Of a DNA stretch of 64,000 nucleotides, positions 1 to 10,536 are shown piece by piece. The translations under genes were made by a program, and so were the position numbers. Each line of letters opens with the position of its first letter. Within the stretch, counting starts at the first letter, position 1. The stretch is from Avena insularis (lineage: Eukaryota > Streptophyta > Magnoliopsida > Poales > Poaceae). The stretch spans positions 174,688,927 through 174,752,926 of the forward strand of contig CM042691.1 of NCBI GenBank assembly GCA_023614405.1, written 5' to 3'. A model generated the notes under the pieces. The model made no database searches. It saw only the letters and a list, made by a program, of their open reading frames with translations, and was not told the DNA's origin.

Positions 1-1000
1 CTTCCTTCTTTTCCCGACCATCCCATGGTCAAAACATTATCAAGCCATTGCTTTTTCCGAAATCCTTTTTAAAATCAAAACCATTACCGTTGTACAGCCG
101 CTAGCACAACCGTCCATGACCGAGGAATCGTCTATTCAAATATATTTACACTCTGAAGAGGCTGTACACTCTACCCACACCATCTGATTACCTGTCCCTG
201 ATCCACACTGATCGTGGGTCAAATAACCGGTCAAGACCTTCCGAATGACCTCTCTGATACAAGTGCCTACCCTATGAGGTTAAGCCCCTCAACACCGGGA
301 TGCCCTATATGGTAACCAGCCAACCGGAGTGTGTTTTGCACCTCGACGGGTGTGCGCTTTCAATGAGGGGCTCATAGTATCGCGTGGAGGTCCGTAGACC
401 CTTCATTCCTTCTCCCGATCGATGCTACACATAGACCGTTGGACAGCGAATGCCCACCCTCTGGGGATTGTTTACCCTTATAGTAGTGTGAGGCACCTAT
501 ACCAGATTGGTCAAACTTCCAGCCCAACCCTTTCCCATTCCAGAGTAATGTGGTTGCACGGGTTACTTGCGCTAGCTTCAAAACTGGCCATCCCGGTTCT
601 TTTTGTAAACATTTTTCCTCCATCTTTTGTCCATCTTTTTGTAAAACAAAACCCTTCTCATTTTCGAAACCACTTGGTAGGCAAAGCCTCACCAAGGTTT
701 TCTCATAATTTTTTTTTGTAAAATCATTTCCCGGGGTCTTCCCATCCTACACTTTTAATTAGTGTAAAATATAGTCTCCAAGGGGTTATGGTGTTTAAAC
801 ACCATCTACCATACTAAGGGGAGGTAGGTAATATAAAAATGGGTTGCACCTAATGGTACTAAGGGGTAATTATTTGCAGGAGCCAAACATTCCCCATATA
901 AAACATAGTATAGTAAAAGAATGCAATTTGCATAAATCAGTAGATAAAACATGCATAGGTAAAATAATAGGACAATGCATATGAGCAAGAAGGTGGCTTG
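1..1000 (-). mobile_element. Outer long LTR, segment 1 of 3 (3' part)
   Basis: This is non-coding sequence of a long Gypsy LTR on the - strand, interrupted at 1000/1001 by a Tekay element and resuming at 7035. Continuity is inferred from the GCTTG duplication at 996-1000 and 7030-7034, and from similarity of the join to other long LTRs in the window. For example, the stretch with 'aaaataataggacaa' followed by 'cttgcct' recurs near 62140-62180. A diverged copy of a block shared by all the long LTRs lies at about 105-170. The 3' end of this LTR is outside the window to the left. The short open frames here look like chance. Confidence 0.7.
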
Positions 1001-4000
1001 TGTCAACACCCGGTTTTTTAATCCCAGATGCCTGTTATGCCATACATGGTAATCCCAGGATTACCATTTTTGTGAGACATAACAGATTTGGATATCACAG
1101 TACATCATCCATTACAAACCATACATAAGGTCTTACACAAATAAGGATCTCATGATCCAGTTCTTAATACAACTCAAGTAGCGGAATAACGTAATAATAA
1201 AGATAGCGTAGGCGAAGTTCCATCTTCGGGGTCACAGGCAATGCTGATGATGGGAGATGATCCTAGTTGTCGTAACCTTCCTGCGGTCCATCATCCTGGT
1301 ATTCCTCTTCATAGTATGGCCACGGGAATAGCCAGAGACAAAGCCATTAGTACTCTTTAAGTACTCGCAAACTAATACTAACAAGTGAAGGGGTTTTTGT
1401 AGTAGGACACTAAGCTCTAGGGTTGTTTTGCAAAAATCTAGATTTACCTCTAATAAGTTCAGAAGCAAAGAAAGCTAGTTGAAGTTTTATAACCCTAAGT
1501 GGGAGCTTGAATTTCAATATCACAACCCTATTGTGGTCAAGTCAAAGTCTCAATTCATTTCACAAGTCTTTTTGAAAACATCTGACGGGGGAACAGTATA
1601 GCCACACCAACTGTCCATAACCGCGGACACGGCTATTCGAATAGTTTGACACTCTGTAGAGATTGTACACTTTCACCACAACATTCGATACATCCATCAG
1701 GAACAAATCCTGAATTCACCATACTCAGTATGCGGATAATCAAATCTAACCATTCAATTACATGCCCTAGTATAGGAACCTCTCCTGTGAGTGTGGCCTC
1801 CCAGCCATGACCAACTGTCATCTTGGGTACTGCATAGGTGGACAATCTTCACAAGGTAGCCTTAGCTCAGACCTTGGACGTGAGGGAACACATACTAAGG
1901 TATATAAATTTCCAGTCAAGACCTACCCAATTTTCGGGTATTGTGGTTGTACGGTAAAATTGGAATGGTATCGCATCCAGACAACCATCATTTTTATAAA
2001 GGGCTAAGGCTCATGCCTCATTTGCATCATCAAAATCATCTGGTGTTCAGAAACACATCAAAACATTTCAGTAGAATGACTCATTGTTCCAAGGTTTTCA
2101 TAACCATTTCCACCAAGTATTCCCATCTAAAGTTGATCAAGTTTTATGCTTAGCACTAGCATCTACAAGTGGGGTAAGTACAAATGAGGGGAGGTAAACA
2201 ACTGGAGATTAATTAAGTTCAATCTCATGCCTTAGGATGACATCAAGATTATCTAGCTTAGGCCAAATTTAATGCTCTTTATGCAACCTTCAATTTTCTT
2301 CCTAGAATCTACAAGTCACTTAAGTAAACTCTAAGAGAAAGCTTTGATAAAGAAATAAAGTATAAAGCTTGCAAGTAAAACTAGGATTGGGTATCATCAA
2401 ATGTGTCCAACCAAGCATGCTTAGTGCATTGCATAGGTTATCTAACTTTCATAACTGCAAGTGTTAGCTTGCCAAGTTAATAGCTTGCCTTGAGCAGAGC
2501 AGTGTTTGAAGTTCTCAGATTCTTCTTCGTAGTATCCTCCTTCCTCCTCGTATCCTTGGTCGGTACTAGAGTTTATAAATAAATACGAGGTACACAATCA
2601 CCAAACAATACTTAACTTTTTTCAATCATCACACAAAGGTGCACTATAGATGATCTAGCATCATCACTAACATTACAAGATTAAAGCTTTTGTCTTTTTT
2701 TTTAGAAAAGTAATTTCTACTCATTAAAAAACTACTTAAGATTTAATATTCTCCAACTCAAACATGGGATCATGTTGACACATGTCATCACCACATATTT
2801 CAGTACATGAGAATGTGATTTAAAGTGGTGTCACAATTTAATAAGGTTTAACCTATTTATTTTAAATAATTAAAGTGACTAGAAATGCCTATGTGGTATT
2901 CTTTTATTACTTGAACATTATTTCTGTAAGTAAACCCATATGTTTTTATATATTCTGAAAGGTATGATCAAATGTGATTTTCGAGAGTTAGAATCAACTC
3001 AAAATCTATTATGGTTGAATCTTGAAAAATGTTTAAAGGCTGAAAAGCTTCTGACTTGATATTTTGATCTACAGATCCAAATGATTTGAATCCATCGGGC
3101 TTGGATTAAGCATTTCAGTACCTTTCTAACAAAATTTGTTTCATGCAATTTGGTTCATTAAATCGAGCTGGGTTGATTTTTGAAACTAGGTACAGAACTG
3201 AGTTTGAATTAAAATAGAAAAATCTAAATTCAAACAATTGGCTCATAACACGCGAAGCGGTACGAGGCGGTGTGGTTCGTTCGATTAGAAGGGCGATCAA
3301 CGGCTAAGGGTCGTCGTCGATGATGAACATGTCACCGGCGAGCTCGAACCCTAGCGGCTCAGTGGGGGTGCATAGGGGGCATATCAGGGCTCCAGCAACG
3401 ACGGCGAGGCGGGCAAACGAACGAGTGGTCGACGGCGAGCTCAGGGATGGTCGAGGCAGCTCCGGGGGTGCTCAAAATCAACGGCTCCCTTCTTCTCTAG
3501 AGGCGGCCTGCTCCGGCGCTATTCCGGCGAGCTGCTGCTTCTCATGCTCTGGCGAGAGGGTGGAATGATCAGTGAGGTGAGGGGAGTGAAATGGTGTGCT
3601 TCAATTGATTGGGGGTCGCCTCCTTTTATAGGCTCGACGGTGATACCGAGAGGGATGGGTAGGCGACGGTGGCGACACGGCTACGGGCAAATAGAGGCAT
3701 GGCTGAGGTTGGCGGTCGACGCACTGTCTCCTGGCGATGCTCTAGAACAAGAATGCGCACTTAGGGGCAGTGGCAATTGGTCGGGAACGTGCGGTGCTCT
3801 ACGCGGCAGAGGCAGCGTCTTCGACGGCGAGTGGTGGCTGTGAGGCACGGGGCGGCGAACGGGGATGTCTGGCGTGTTCCTTGGGTCATGGCGAAGCGGT
3901 GGGCACGGGGTGCGGTCGCGGGGCGGCGTGTGCACGCGTGCCGGGAGCGGCGCTCTGGCGCATGCTCGGCATGTCACAGTGGCATTGGGCGCATGGTGTT

Positions 4001-4900
4001 CCTGGTGGTCCATGGCTTGTACTGGCTTGGGGAGGGGACAGTGGGCAGCGGTGAGGTGCTGGCTACCTCCCAGACAAGGTTGGCAAGGCTAGGGTTGCTT
4101 CTAGCTGGCTGGCGATAATGGGGTGGCATGGTGAGGCTCGGCCTGCTCACCATTGATAGCAATGGCAAGCTCACAGTGATGCTAGAGGTTACTAACTAAG
4201 CTAGATGATCTACTAGATGTTTGCTGTGAGCTAGAGAGGGGACAATGTTGGCCAAATCACTGCTCAAAATAGTGTTTGTGATTTGTATGATTTGAATCTG
4301 CAAGCTGTTTGATGAAATGGCTGCAAGAACTTGAGTTTTGAATTTTTAAAAGATTTTTGGTGGGTGTGCTAGGCATGTGCTGAGGATTCTGTGGGTGCTT
4401 GGGTTTTGAAAATTGAACTTCTTTGAGTGGTTTTTGAAATAGTAGGATCTTGTCATATGAGATAGATTCAATTTTAAACTGTCATTTAAACTTAGTATTT
4501 GAATGTTTTTGGATAATCAAAAAGTGGGCCTTGGTACCTTATTATGTGTACTATCAAGGGGTGCAAAGATCCAAAAATGTTTCTGTTGAGTTTTAAAACT
4601 AGAGATAGACAAAGTAGGCATGAGAGTTAATTTGGAAAAAATGACCATTCACTTCATTTGTTTATTTTGAGTTGTTTGTCTTTGGGAAAAGTTTGGGGAT
4701 TGTTTAGATGATTTTTATTTCACCTAAGAATCATTTTACAAGCAAATAAACACAGAACCATGGCAATTCAAAATAATCCAAATTTTGAATACACACACAT
4801 ATGAATGCTTTCATATTTTTAGTTGGAAAAGTTTTTTGTTAACCCTAATTTTGATGATTAGAGTTTGATGATCCAATTTTAATATTTTTGGGATGTTACA
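1001..4900 (-). repeat. 3' LTR of the Tekay element (3.9 kb)
   Basis: The ends are TGTCAACACC at 1001 and GGATGTTACA ending at 4900. Read on the - strand it has an AT-rich first 700 bp, a GC-rich stretch (about 3240-4180) with a TATA box, and then a long AT-rich remainder. The block common to all long LTRs in the window lies at about 1610-1685. The last kilobase (1001-2010) recurs in inverse orientation inside the LINE at 48711-49724. The open frames in 3320-4174 on both strands are by-products of the GC-rich leader and not genes. Confidence 0.85.
3622..3631 (-). promoter_or_regulatory. TATA box of the Tekay LTR
   Basis: The - strand reads CTATAAAAGG, a canonical plant TATA box. It lies just upstream, on that strand, of the GC-rich transcribed leader (3600 down to 3240) and 1.27 kb into the LTR. 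Its position fits an LTR promoter. No transcription start can be fixed by eye. Confidence 0.6.
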
Positions 4901-4917
4901 AACCTTCCCCCTTAAAC
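4901..4917 (-). other. Polypurine tract of the Tekay element
   Basis: The - strand reads GTTTAAGGGGGAAGGTT directly before the 3' LTR. A purine run abutting an LTR is the plus-strand primer site of LTR retrotransposons and confirms the orientation. Confidence 0.8.
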
Positions 4918-4962
4918 AAAATCTCATCCCGAGATTTGAAAAAGGAAGAAAAAGATTACCTA

Positions 4963-6702
4963 GGATTTGAAGAGATCGGGAAACTCCGTCCTGATGTGAT
5001 CTTCGCGTTCCCAGGTAGCTTCTTCTTCTGTGTGGTTGCTCCATTGAATCTTGAGAAACTTGATGCTTCGGGTTCTGGTAGTTCTGAAAGCTTCTTCCAA
5101 AATACGGATGGGTACTTCAGGATAGGTCAGGTCATCGTTGATCTCTATGGTCCGGTGATCAATGTTCTTGAACACTTCAGTCTTCTCCGGAACTTCGAGG
5201 CACTTGCGAAGTAATGAGATATGGAACACATTGTGCACAGCTGACATATCTTCGGGTAGTTCGAATTGATACGACACTTCTCCTCGATGGTTCAGAATCT
5301 TTAAGGGGTCTATATATCTGGGGGCTAACTTTCCTTTCAGTTGGAAACGCTGCATTCCCTTTAACGGCGCCACTTTGAGATACACAAAATCTCCGATATT
5401 GAAAGTGAGGTCTCGACGTCTCTTGTCGGCGTAACTCTTCTATCTTGACTGGGCGGTTTTAAGGTATGAATCTTGTGAACCTTTTATTCTGCTTCGCGTA
5501 GGATGTCGGGTCCGAAAATATGACTCTCTCCTACTTCTGACCAGTTCAAAGGGGTGCGACACTTCCTTCCATACATGAATTCAAATGGGGCCATTTGCAA
5601 ACTAGCTTGATAATTGTTGTTGTATGAAAATTCTGCGAATGATAGACAGTCTTCCCATTTGGATCCATACTCTAACACACATGATCTCAACATATCTTCG
5701 AGTATTTGATTTACTCGCTCTGTTTGTCCGTCGGTCTGAGGGTGATAAGCTATGCTGAAATCTAGTCGGGTTCCTAAACCTTCTTGGACTTTCTTCTAGA
5801 ATCTCGAGGTAAACTCAGTTCCTCGATCCGATACGATGTTCTTGGGGACTCCGTGCAAACTGACGATTCTAGCGATGTATAACGCCGCTAGCTTCGAACT
5901 CTGATATGTGGTCTTGACTGGTAAGAAATGGGCGACTTTGGACAATCTGTCCACTATGACCCAGATAGAGTCATTTCCCCTACTAGAAGTAGGCAATCCG
6001 GTGATAAAGTCTATTCCAACGGAATCCCATTTCCATTCCGGAATCTGCAGGGGTTGCAACAATCCAGCGGGTCTTTGATGTCCCGCCTTGACTCTCTGAC
6101 ATATATCACACTTGGCGATATAGCTTCCGATTTCTCTTTTCATCATATGCCACCAAAATTGCTCTTTCAAATCTTGATACATCTTCATTCCTCCGGGGTG
6201 GATAGAATAAAGAGTATCGTGAGCTTCCTTCAGAATTACTTCGTTCAACTCAGAATCTTCTGGTACACAAAGGCGTCCTTTGTACCATAGAACTCCTTCT
6301 TCGTCTTCGGTGAATCCGGGTACCTTGCATGTACCGATACGATGCTTGATTCCGTCGATACTAGCATTTCCTCTCTGCACCTCCTTGATCTGGCTGATCA
6401 AGGTGGGTTGAAGTTCTATGCTAGCCAAAAATCCTTCACTCACTAATTCCATTCGGAAATCTTCCATTTCCTTGTGAAAGCTTGGTTGCTCCTTCAAAAT
6501 CATGGAGTTCAAGAGGCACGACAATCTGCTAACGGCATCTGCTACCACATTGGCTTTACCGGGGTGATAGTGAATGTCCAGGTCGTAATCCTTGATTAGC
6601 TCAATCCATCTTCTCTATCTCATATTCAGCTCCTTCTGAGTGAATATATACTTCAGGCTCTTGTGATCCGAATAGATTTCACAATGGTTTCCCATCAGGT
6701 AG
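4963..6702 (-). pseudogene. Tekay pol relic: RNase H end, integrase, chromodomain
   Basis: This is the C-terminal half of a Ty3/Gypsy polyprotein; integrase would insert the cDNA and the chromodomain would target chromatin. From 6702 leftward there is an RNase H end ([25 protein letters not shown]), an H2C2 zinc-binding region (H..H, then CDICQ), and an integrase core with GIDFITGLP, VSDRGTEF and GQTERVNQ, so all three acidic residues are present. The C-terminal chromodomain reads PIRILEE, IKFLKIQW and TWEREDHI. In-frame stops lie at 6615-6617 (NMR-stop-RRW), at 5796-5798 just after VSDRGTEF, and at about 5484, with frame changes between 5484 and 5385. The N-terminal part (gag, protease, RT) was lost in a deletion ending at 6705. 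It cannot make a working protein. Confidence 0.9.
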
Positions 6703-6704
6703 AG

Positions 6705-7029
6705 AATGTTTCTTTTGGGTTTTGAAAACTAGAGATAGCCAAAGTAGGCATGAGAGTTAATTTGGCAAAAATGACCATTCACTTCATTTGTTTATTTTGA
6801 GTTGTTTGTCTTTGGGAAAAGTTTGGGATTGTTTAGATGATGTTTATTTCACCTAAGAAACATCTTACAAGAAAAGAAACACAGAACCATAGCAATTCAA
6901 AAGAATCCAAATTTTGAATACACACACATATGAATGCTTTCATATTTTTAGTTGGAAAAGTTTTTTGTTAACCCTAATTTTGATGATTAGAGTTTGATGA
7001 TCCAAGTTTAATATTTTTGGGATGTTACA
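6705..7029 (-). repeat. 5' LTR remnant of the Tekay element
   Basis: This repeats 4576-4900 with about 3% mismatches by hand count. Only the first 320 bp of the 5' LTR survive. The left border falls on AATGTTTCT (6705-6713), which also occurs at 4576-4584 in the other LTR, so the pol fragment was joined to the LTR at a 9-bp microhomology. The LTR terminus TGTTACA is at 7029, followed by the target duplication GCTTG. Confidence 0.88.
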
Positions 7030-7165
7030 GCTTGCCTGTGACCAGCGAGATGTCCCGTGACTTCTTTAGAATACCAGAATACCGAATACAATAATAATTA
7101 GGAAAACCCGATGCTTCCTTCTTCTCGGCGTCATCCAATCGCAACTATCGCCGTTATTGAGTATA
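7030..7165 (-). mobile_element. Outer long LTR, segment 2 of 3
   Basis: This short piece of the outer LTR lies between the Tekay element and the next solo LTR. It begins with the right copy of GCTTG (7030-7034) and ends with the left copy of GTATA (7161-7165). No coding content is seen. Confidence 0.7.
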
Positions 7166-10100
7166 TGTAACAACCCTAGTTTTACTAAATAGACATTAAG
7201 GTTTGAATGTGAATTCATGAGCATCATTTCATTAAAATGCATGCTAGAAAATAAAACCCTAAACCCTATATTTCCCCTCCCTCTTTGAAACAATTCAAAT
7301 GGCTTTTGAATTTTTAAAACCTTAAAATGTTTGGATCCCAAACAGTTACAAGGGCCCTCTAGTATTTCAATATGTTGTAAAAGCTCTGGTATTTCTAAAA
7401 TATACCAAAACATATTTGAAAATGAAAATACAAAATAGGAAATACAAAACAGAAATGGAAAAGATTTTCAGAAAGAAAAATACAATCTCTCTCTCCCTGG
7501 GCCGAGGCCATCATTCCTTCTTCTCCTTCCCGCCGCTCAGTGCGCGAGCCGCAGCCAAGTAGTCGTCCCATCTCACCCCATCTGGCCCGTACCCCTTCGC
7601 CATCCTCCTCTTTTTTTCTTCCCCGAGTTGCCGGTGAAGTAGCTGCCGGGCAGCACCCTTGCCGTCGATCTCGCCGACCCTGCGATGCGTGCTGCCACCT
7701 GTGAGGATGAGGATAAGGACCGCCGCGTTGAGCTCTCCTTTCCCATACCTATCTCACTCTCTCTCGTGGCCTCTGTAGGTTTTCCCCAAATCGACCGAAA
7801 CCTAGGACGCGTAGTTGTCGTTCGCCACCGTCATCTCTGGCCGCCCCAAGGTCAGCCGAGCGTGCATGAAGCTCCGTCTCGTCGCCCTGACGCTTCTCCC
7901 CGAAGGAATCGGCCGCGGGCGCTCAGAATCGTCGCCATCAACCTCACCTTCTCGAGATCTGGCCACCACGTTCTTCATCGATTCCGGCGTCTCCCAAGCT
8001 CGTCTCGCCTTGTCGACCCCTCTGTCGTGTTCCTGTTGAGCTCGTGAGTATGCCAGTGCTCTCCCCTTCCTCCCACACCCTCTGGTTCTTCTTCCACACG
8101 AGCATATGTGAGCACCTCCGCCGTTTGTCGTCGCCGGCCAAGATCCGATGACCATTCGAGGGCGGCGCCACCACCATTCGAATCCCCTCGACGCCCTCTA
8201 TCCAACGCGCTCAACCACAACCTCTCGTGTGCGCTCAATCGCAAGTTCCATCATCGATCTAAGAGCAAATCCATTGATGATGTCAGCATGACATCATCAT
8301 GATCTCATTAAGCCTTTTTATTTTTCCTTAAAAATCATTTCTGTAATTGATAAATACTTGATATGTCGGCCCTATCTGTAAGTAAGAAAATAATATCAGA
8401 AATGTTTTCTGTTTAATAAAAGTGTAAAAGTATTTTCAAAATGTAAAATTATTTTGTAATATTCTAAAAATGATTTAAAATGAATTAAAAATGGAGAAAT
8501 TCATAACTAATTCATTTTAAATTAGAAAAATACAAATAATATATCAAAATGTTCAGAAAAATAAGATCTGTCTAATAGCATTATAATCATGCATTGTTCA
8601 ACAACTTAAACTGCAAGTTTAATTAGAACATCGATATAACCTCTCTCATATACATCCGGAGTTTCCCCGAGTTAGGGTTTGCACCCCTCGGGACCCCGAT
8701 TAAGTTGCTGAGCATGTTTAGGGTTTCAATTCCAATACAAATTAACTTTTAATATCATCATACTTGCTTGAGCATTGCATCGATGCCATGTGTTGATTAT
8801 TTCCCTCTCTTTCCGGTGTTTGGTTCTTCCCTGGTATAATACAATATCGGAATCGAGATTAAGGTCAAAGACCGAGATCAACACCGTCGAAGCTCGAAGA
8901 CCAATACTTGACCAACTGTAATCAAGTCAAGTACCAGATGTCTGAAGCTCTGCTTTCTGGATATCAACTGGCAAAGGAAAGCGAAGCCCCACACATGATA
9001 TAATCCTATGATTTCAAAGTATTTACATTCTTGACATGTGCATGCGATTCTAAAGTCTTTATCGATAGATAGAGTAATTCTATCTGATGCATGTTTCCTT
9101 TATAGCCTAAATTCCCTGATCCACTGCTCCTAGCATAACTAGGGTTTGAGCTTGTGAAGCGTTGCTAGAGGTATTATATCAGTTGTGCTTAGCCACACTT
9201 ATCTATTACCACTGGTCCATCCAGTTGATAAATCAGAGCTGTGAATAAATCTAGTATGAAAGGATGACGTGGAATGATCAGAGATGAAAGTTAAACATGC
9301 TAAGGCTTGTATGGGAGGCCATGGTGGGTTGTGGTTTTTGTAGTCCCATACTTTCCACTACTAGGACATGAGTTCTTGCCTATGGACCAAGACAAGCGTA
9401 CAGCCACACGGGGGCCTGGAAAACCCCTCGACCAACTAACTTGCCGAGTAGATTCCATGAGTCACATAGTTTGGGCTTTCCAGTCGACATACACATCTTG
9501 GATGTTCTTGAATGGAGGTGAAGGAGGTGCATTCATATAGGTAGGTAAGTGTGGCCGGGAACAAGAGATGCCCGACATCCGTAATCTTGAACCCTGCGCA
9601 TATCATTAGGAAATGGCTTCGGGACTCGACCCGTTACGGCGGCATCTCCCTAGTGCGTGACTCATGGTCTCGGCGAAAGATAGGTAAAGGTCATGGTCAA
9701 CCACTCTCTACCGGCCTTCCAAGGAAGAGGGCTAATGAACTGGCATTAAGAATCGGTTGGCGCTTGTGGGTAAAGTTGTACACCCCTGCATGGTTAAATA
9801 TTTTCGAAAAGCCGTGTCCACGGTTATGGACGACTTGGAAACCAGATTCAAAGATCATAGATAACATGAACCTGATCGTAAAACTTGGCAAGTTGATCAA
9901 TGTGTGCTTAACAATGCTTCCTCATTGGTTCGAGGGGGTGATCCTAGATAGGTTTAGCTGATGATGATTCGGTGGATATCAAGATATGATCAAAGTTAGA
10001 GATACCGCCCTCTTATCCCCTTTTAAAATATTCTGATTAATCGAGATTCTTCTCTCTCTCGTTTTACAAAACAAAGATAGCTTTATGCAAAATAACTCCA

Positions 10101-10536
10101 CCAGCCATAAGTCTTATGGAGTACAACCTGTACTCATCCTTGCTTCGTTGATACTTTTCCAGGTGGGTAAATGTTACCATAGAAGATGAGTTCTTCACGA
10201 CATCGACATCGACGAATAGTATGGAGTTCCCAGTCGGCACTCTGGGATCTATGGATTGGACGCCATCGTTATGCTTTAGGCCTCTTAGTCCATTTGTTAA
10301 GTTTGCTATACTTAATAGCATAGTTTGCCTTTCGTTGTTTGATGTTTGTGGTTAGTGACCTATGATTGTAATATTTTTGGTTCTTTGCTCAGTTATGAGC
10401 TTGCTGTAACAAATTTTGCGTCGTAGGGTCACTGTTGTGTTATCGATTTTCTCTTTGTATGCTTTCGAGATTAGGTTAGGCTTATGTTCAGACGAAGGTC
10501 TGGGATTTGTCTAGCCTTAATCCCGGGGGTGTCACA
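7166..10536 (+). mobile_element. Solo LTR, long Gypsy type (3.37 kb, TSD GTATA)
   Basis: It starts TGTAACAACCC and ends GGGGGTGTCACA, with perfect GTATA duplications at 7161-7165 and 10537-10541. There is no internal region, so it is the product of recombination between two LTRs. The plan matches the other long LTRs: AT-rich start, GC-rich leader (about 7490-8300), long tail. The shared block lies at about 9775-9840, about 700-760 bp before the end, here on the + strand. The 136-codon open frame at 9551-9961 runs across this block and has no recognisable protein, so I do not call it. Confidence 0.9.

Larger units (their letters stand above)
1001..7029 (-). mobile_element. Tekay/Del-type chromovirus (Ty3/Gypsy), internally deleted
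   Basis: The element is flanked by the 5-bp duplication GCTTG (996-1000 and 7030-7034). On the - strand it starts TGTAACATCCC at 7029 and ends GGTGTTGACA at 1001. In transcription order it has a 5' LTR remnant (6714-7029), a partial pol (RNase H end, integrase, chromodomain), a polypurine tract, and a complete 3.9-kb 3' LTR. The rest of the 5' LTR, the primer site, gag, protease and most of RT are missing. The chromodomain at the integrase end assigns it to the chromoviruses. By hand count the shared 310 bp of the two LTRs differ at about 10 sites and one indel, which suggests an age of about a million years if usual grass LTR rates hold. Confidence 0.88.

Noticed and set aside
3320..4174. 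Dense open frames on both strands in a GC-rich stretch
   Set aside because: They overlap in several frames, have no family likeness, and sit in the leader of an LTR whose other copies show the same composition.
7685..8302. Open frames of up to 120 codons
   Set aside because: Same type of GC-rich LTR leader, within the solo LTR bounded by GTATA.
9551..9961. 136-codon open frame on the + strand
   Set aside because: It lies wholly inside a solo LTR and covers the conserved non-coding block; the translation resembles nothing I know.
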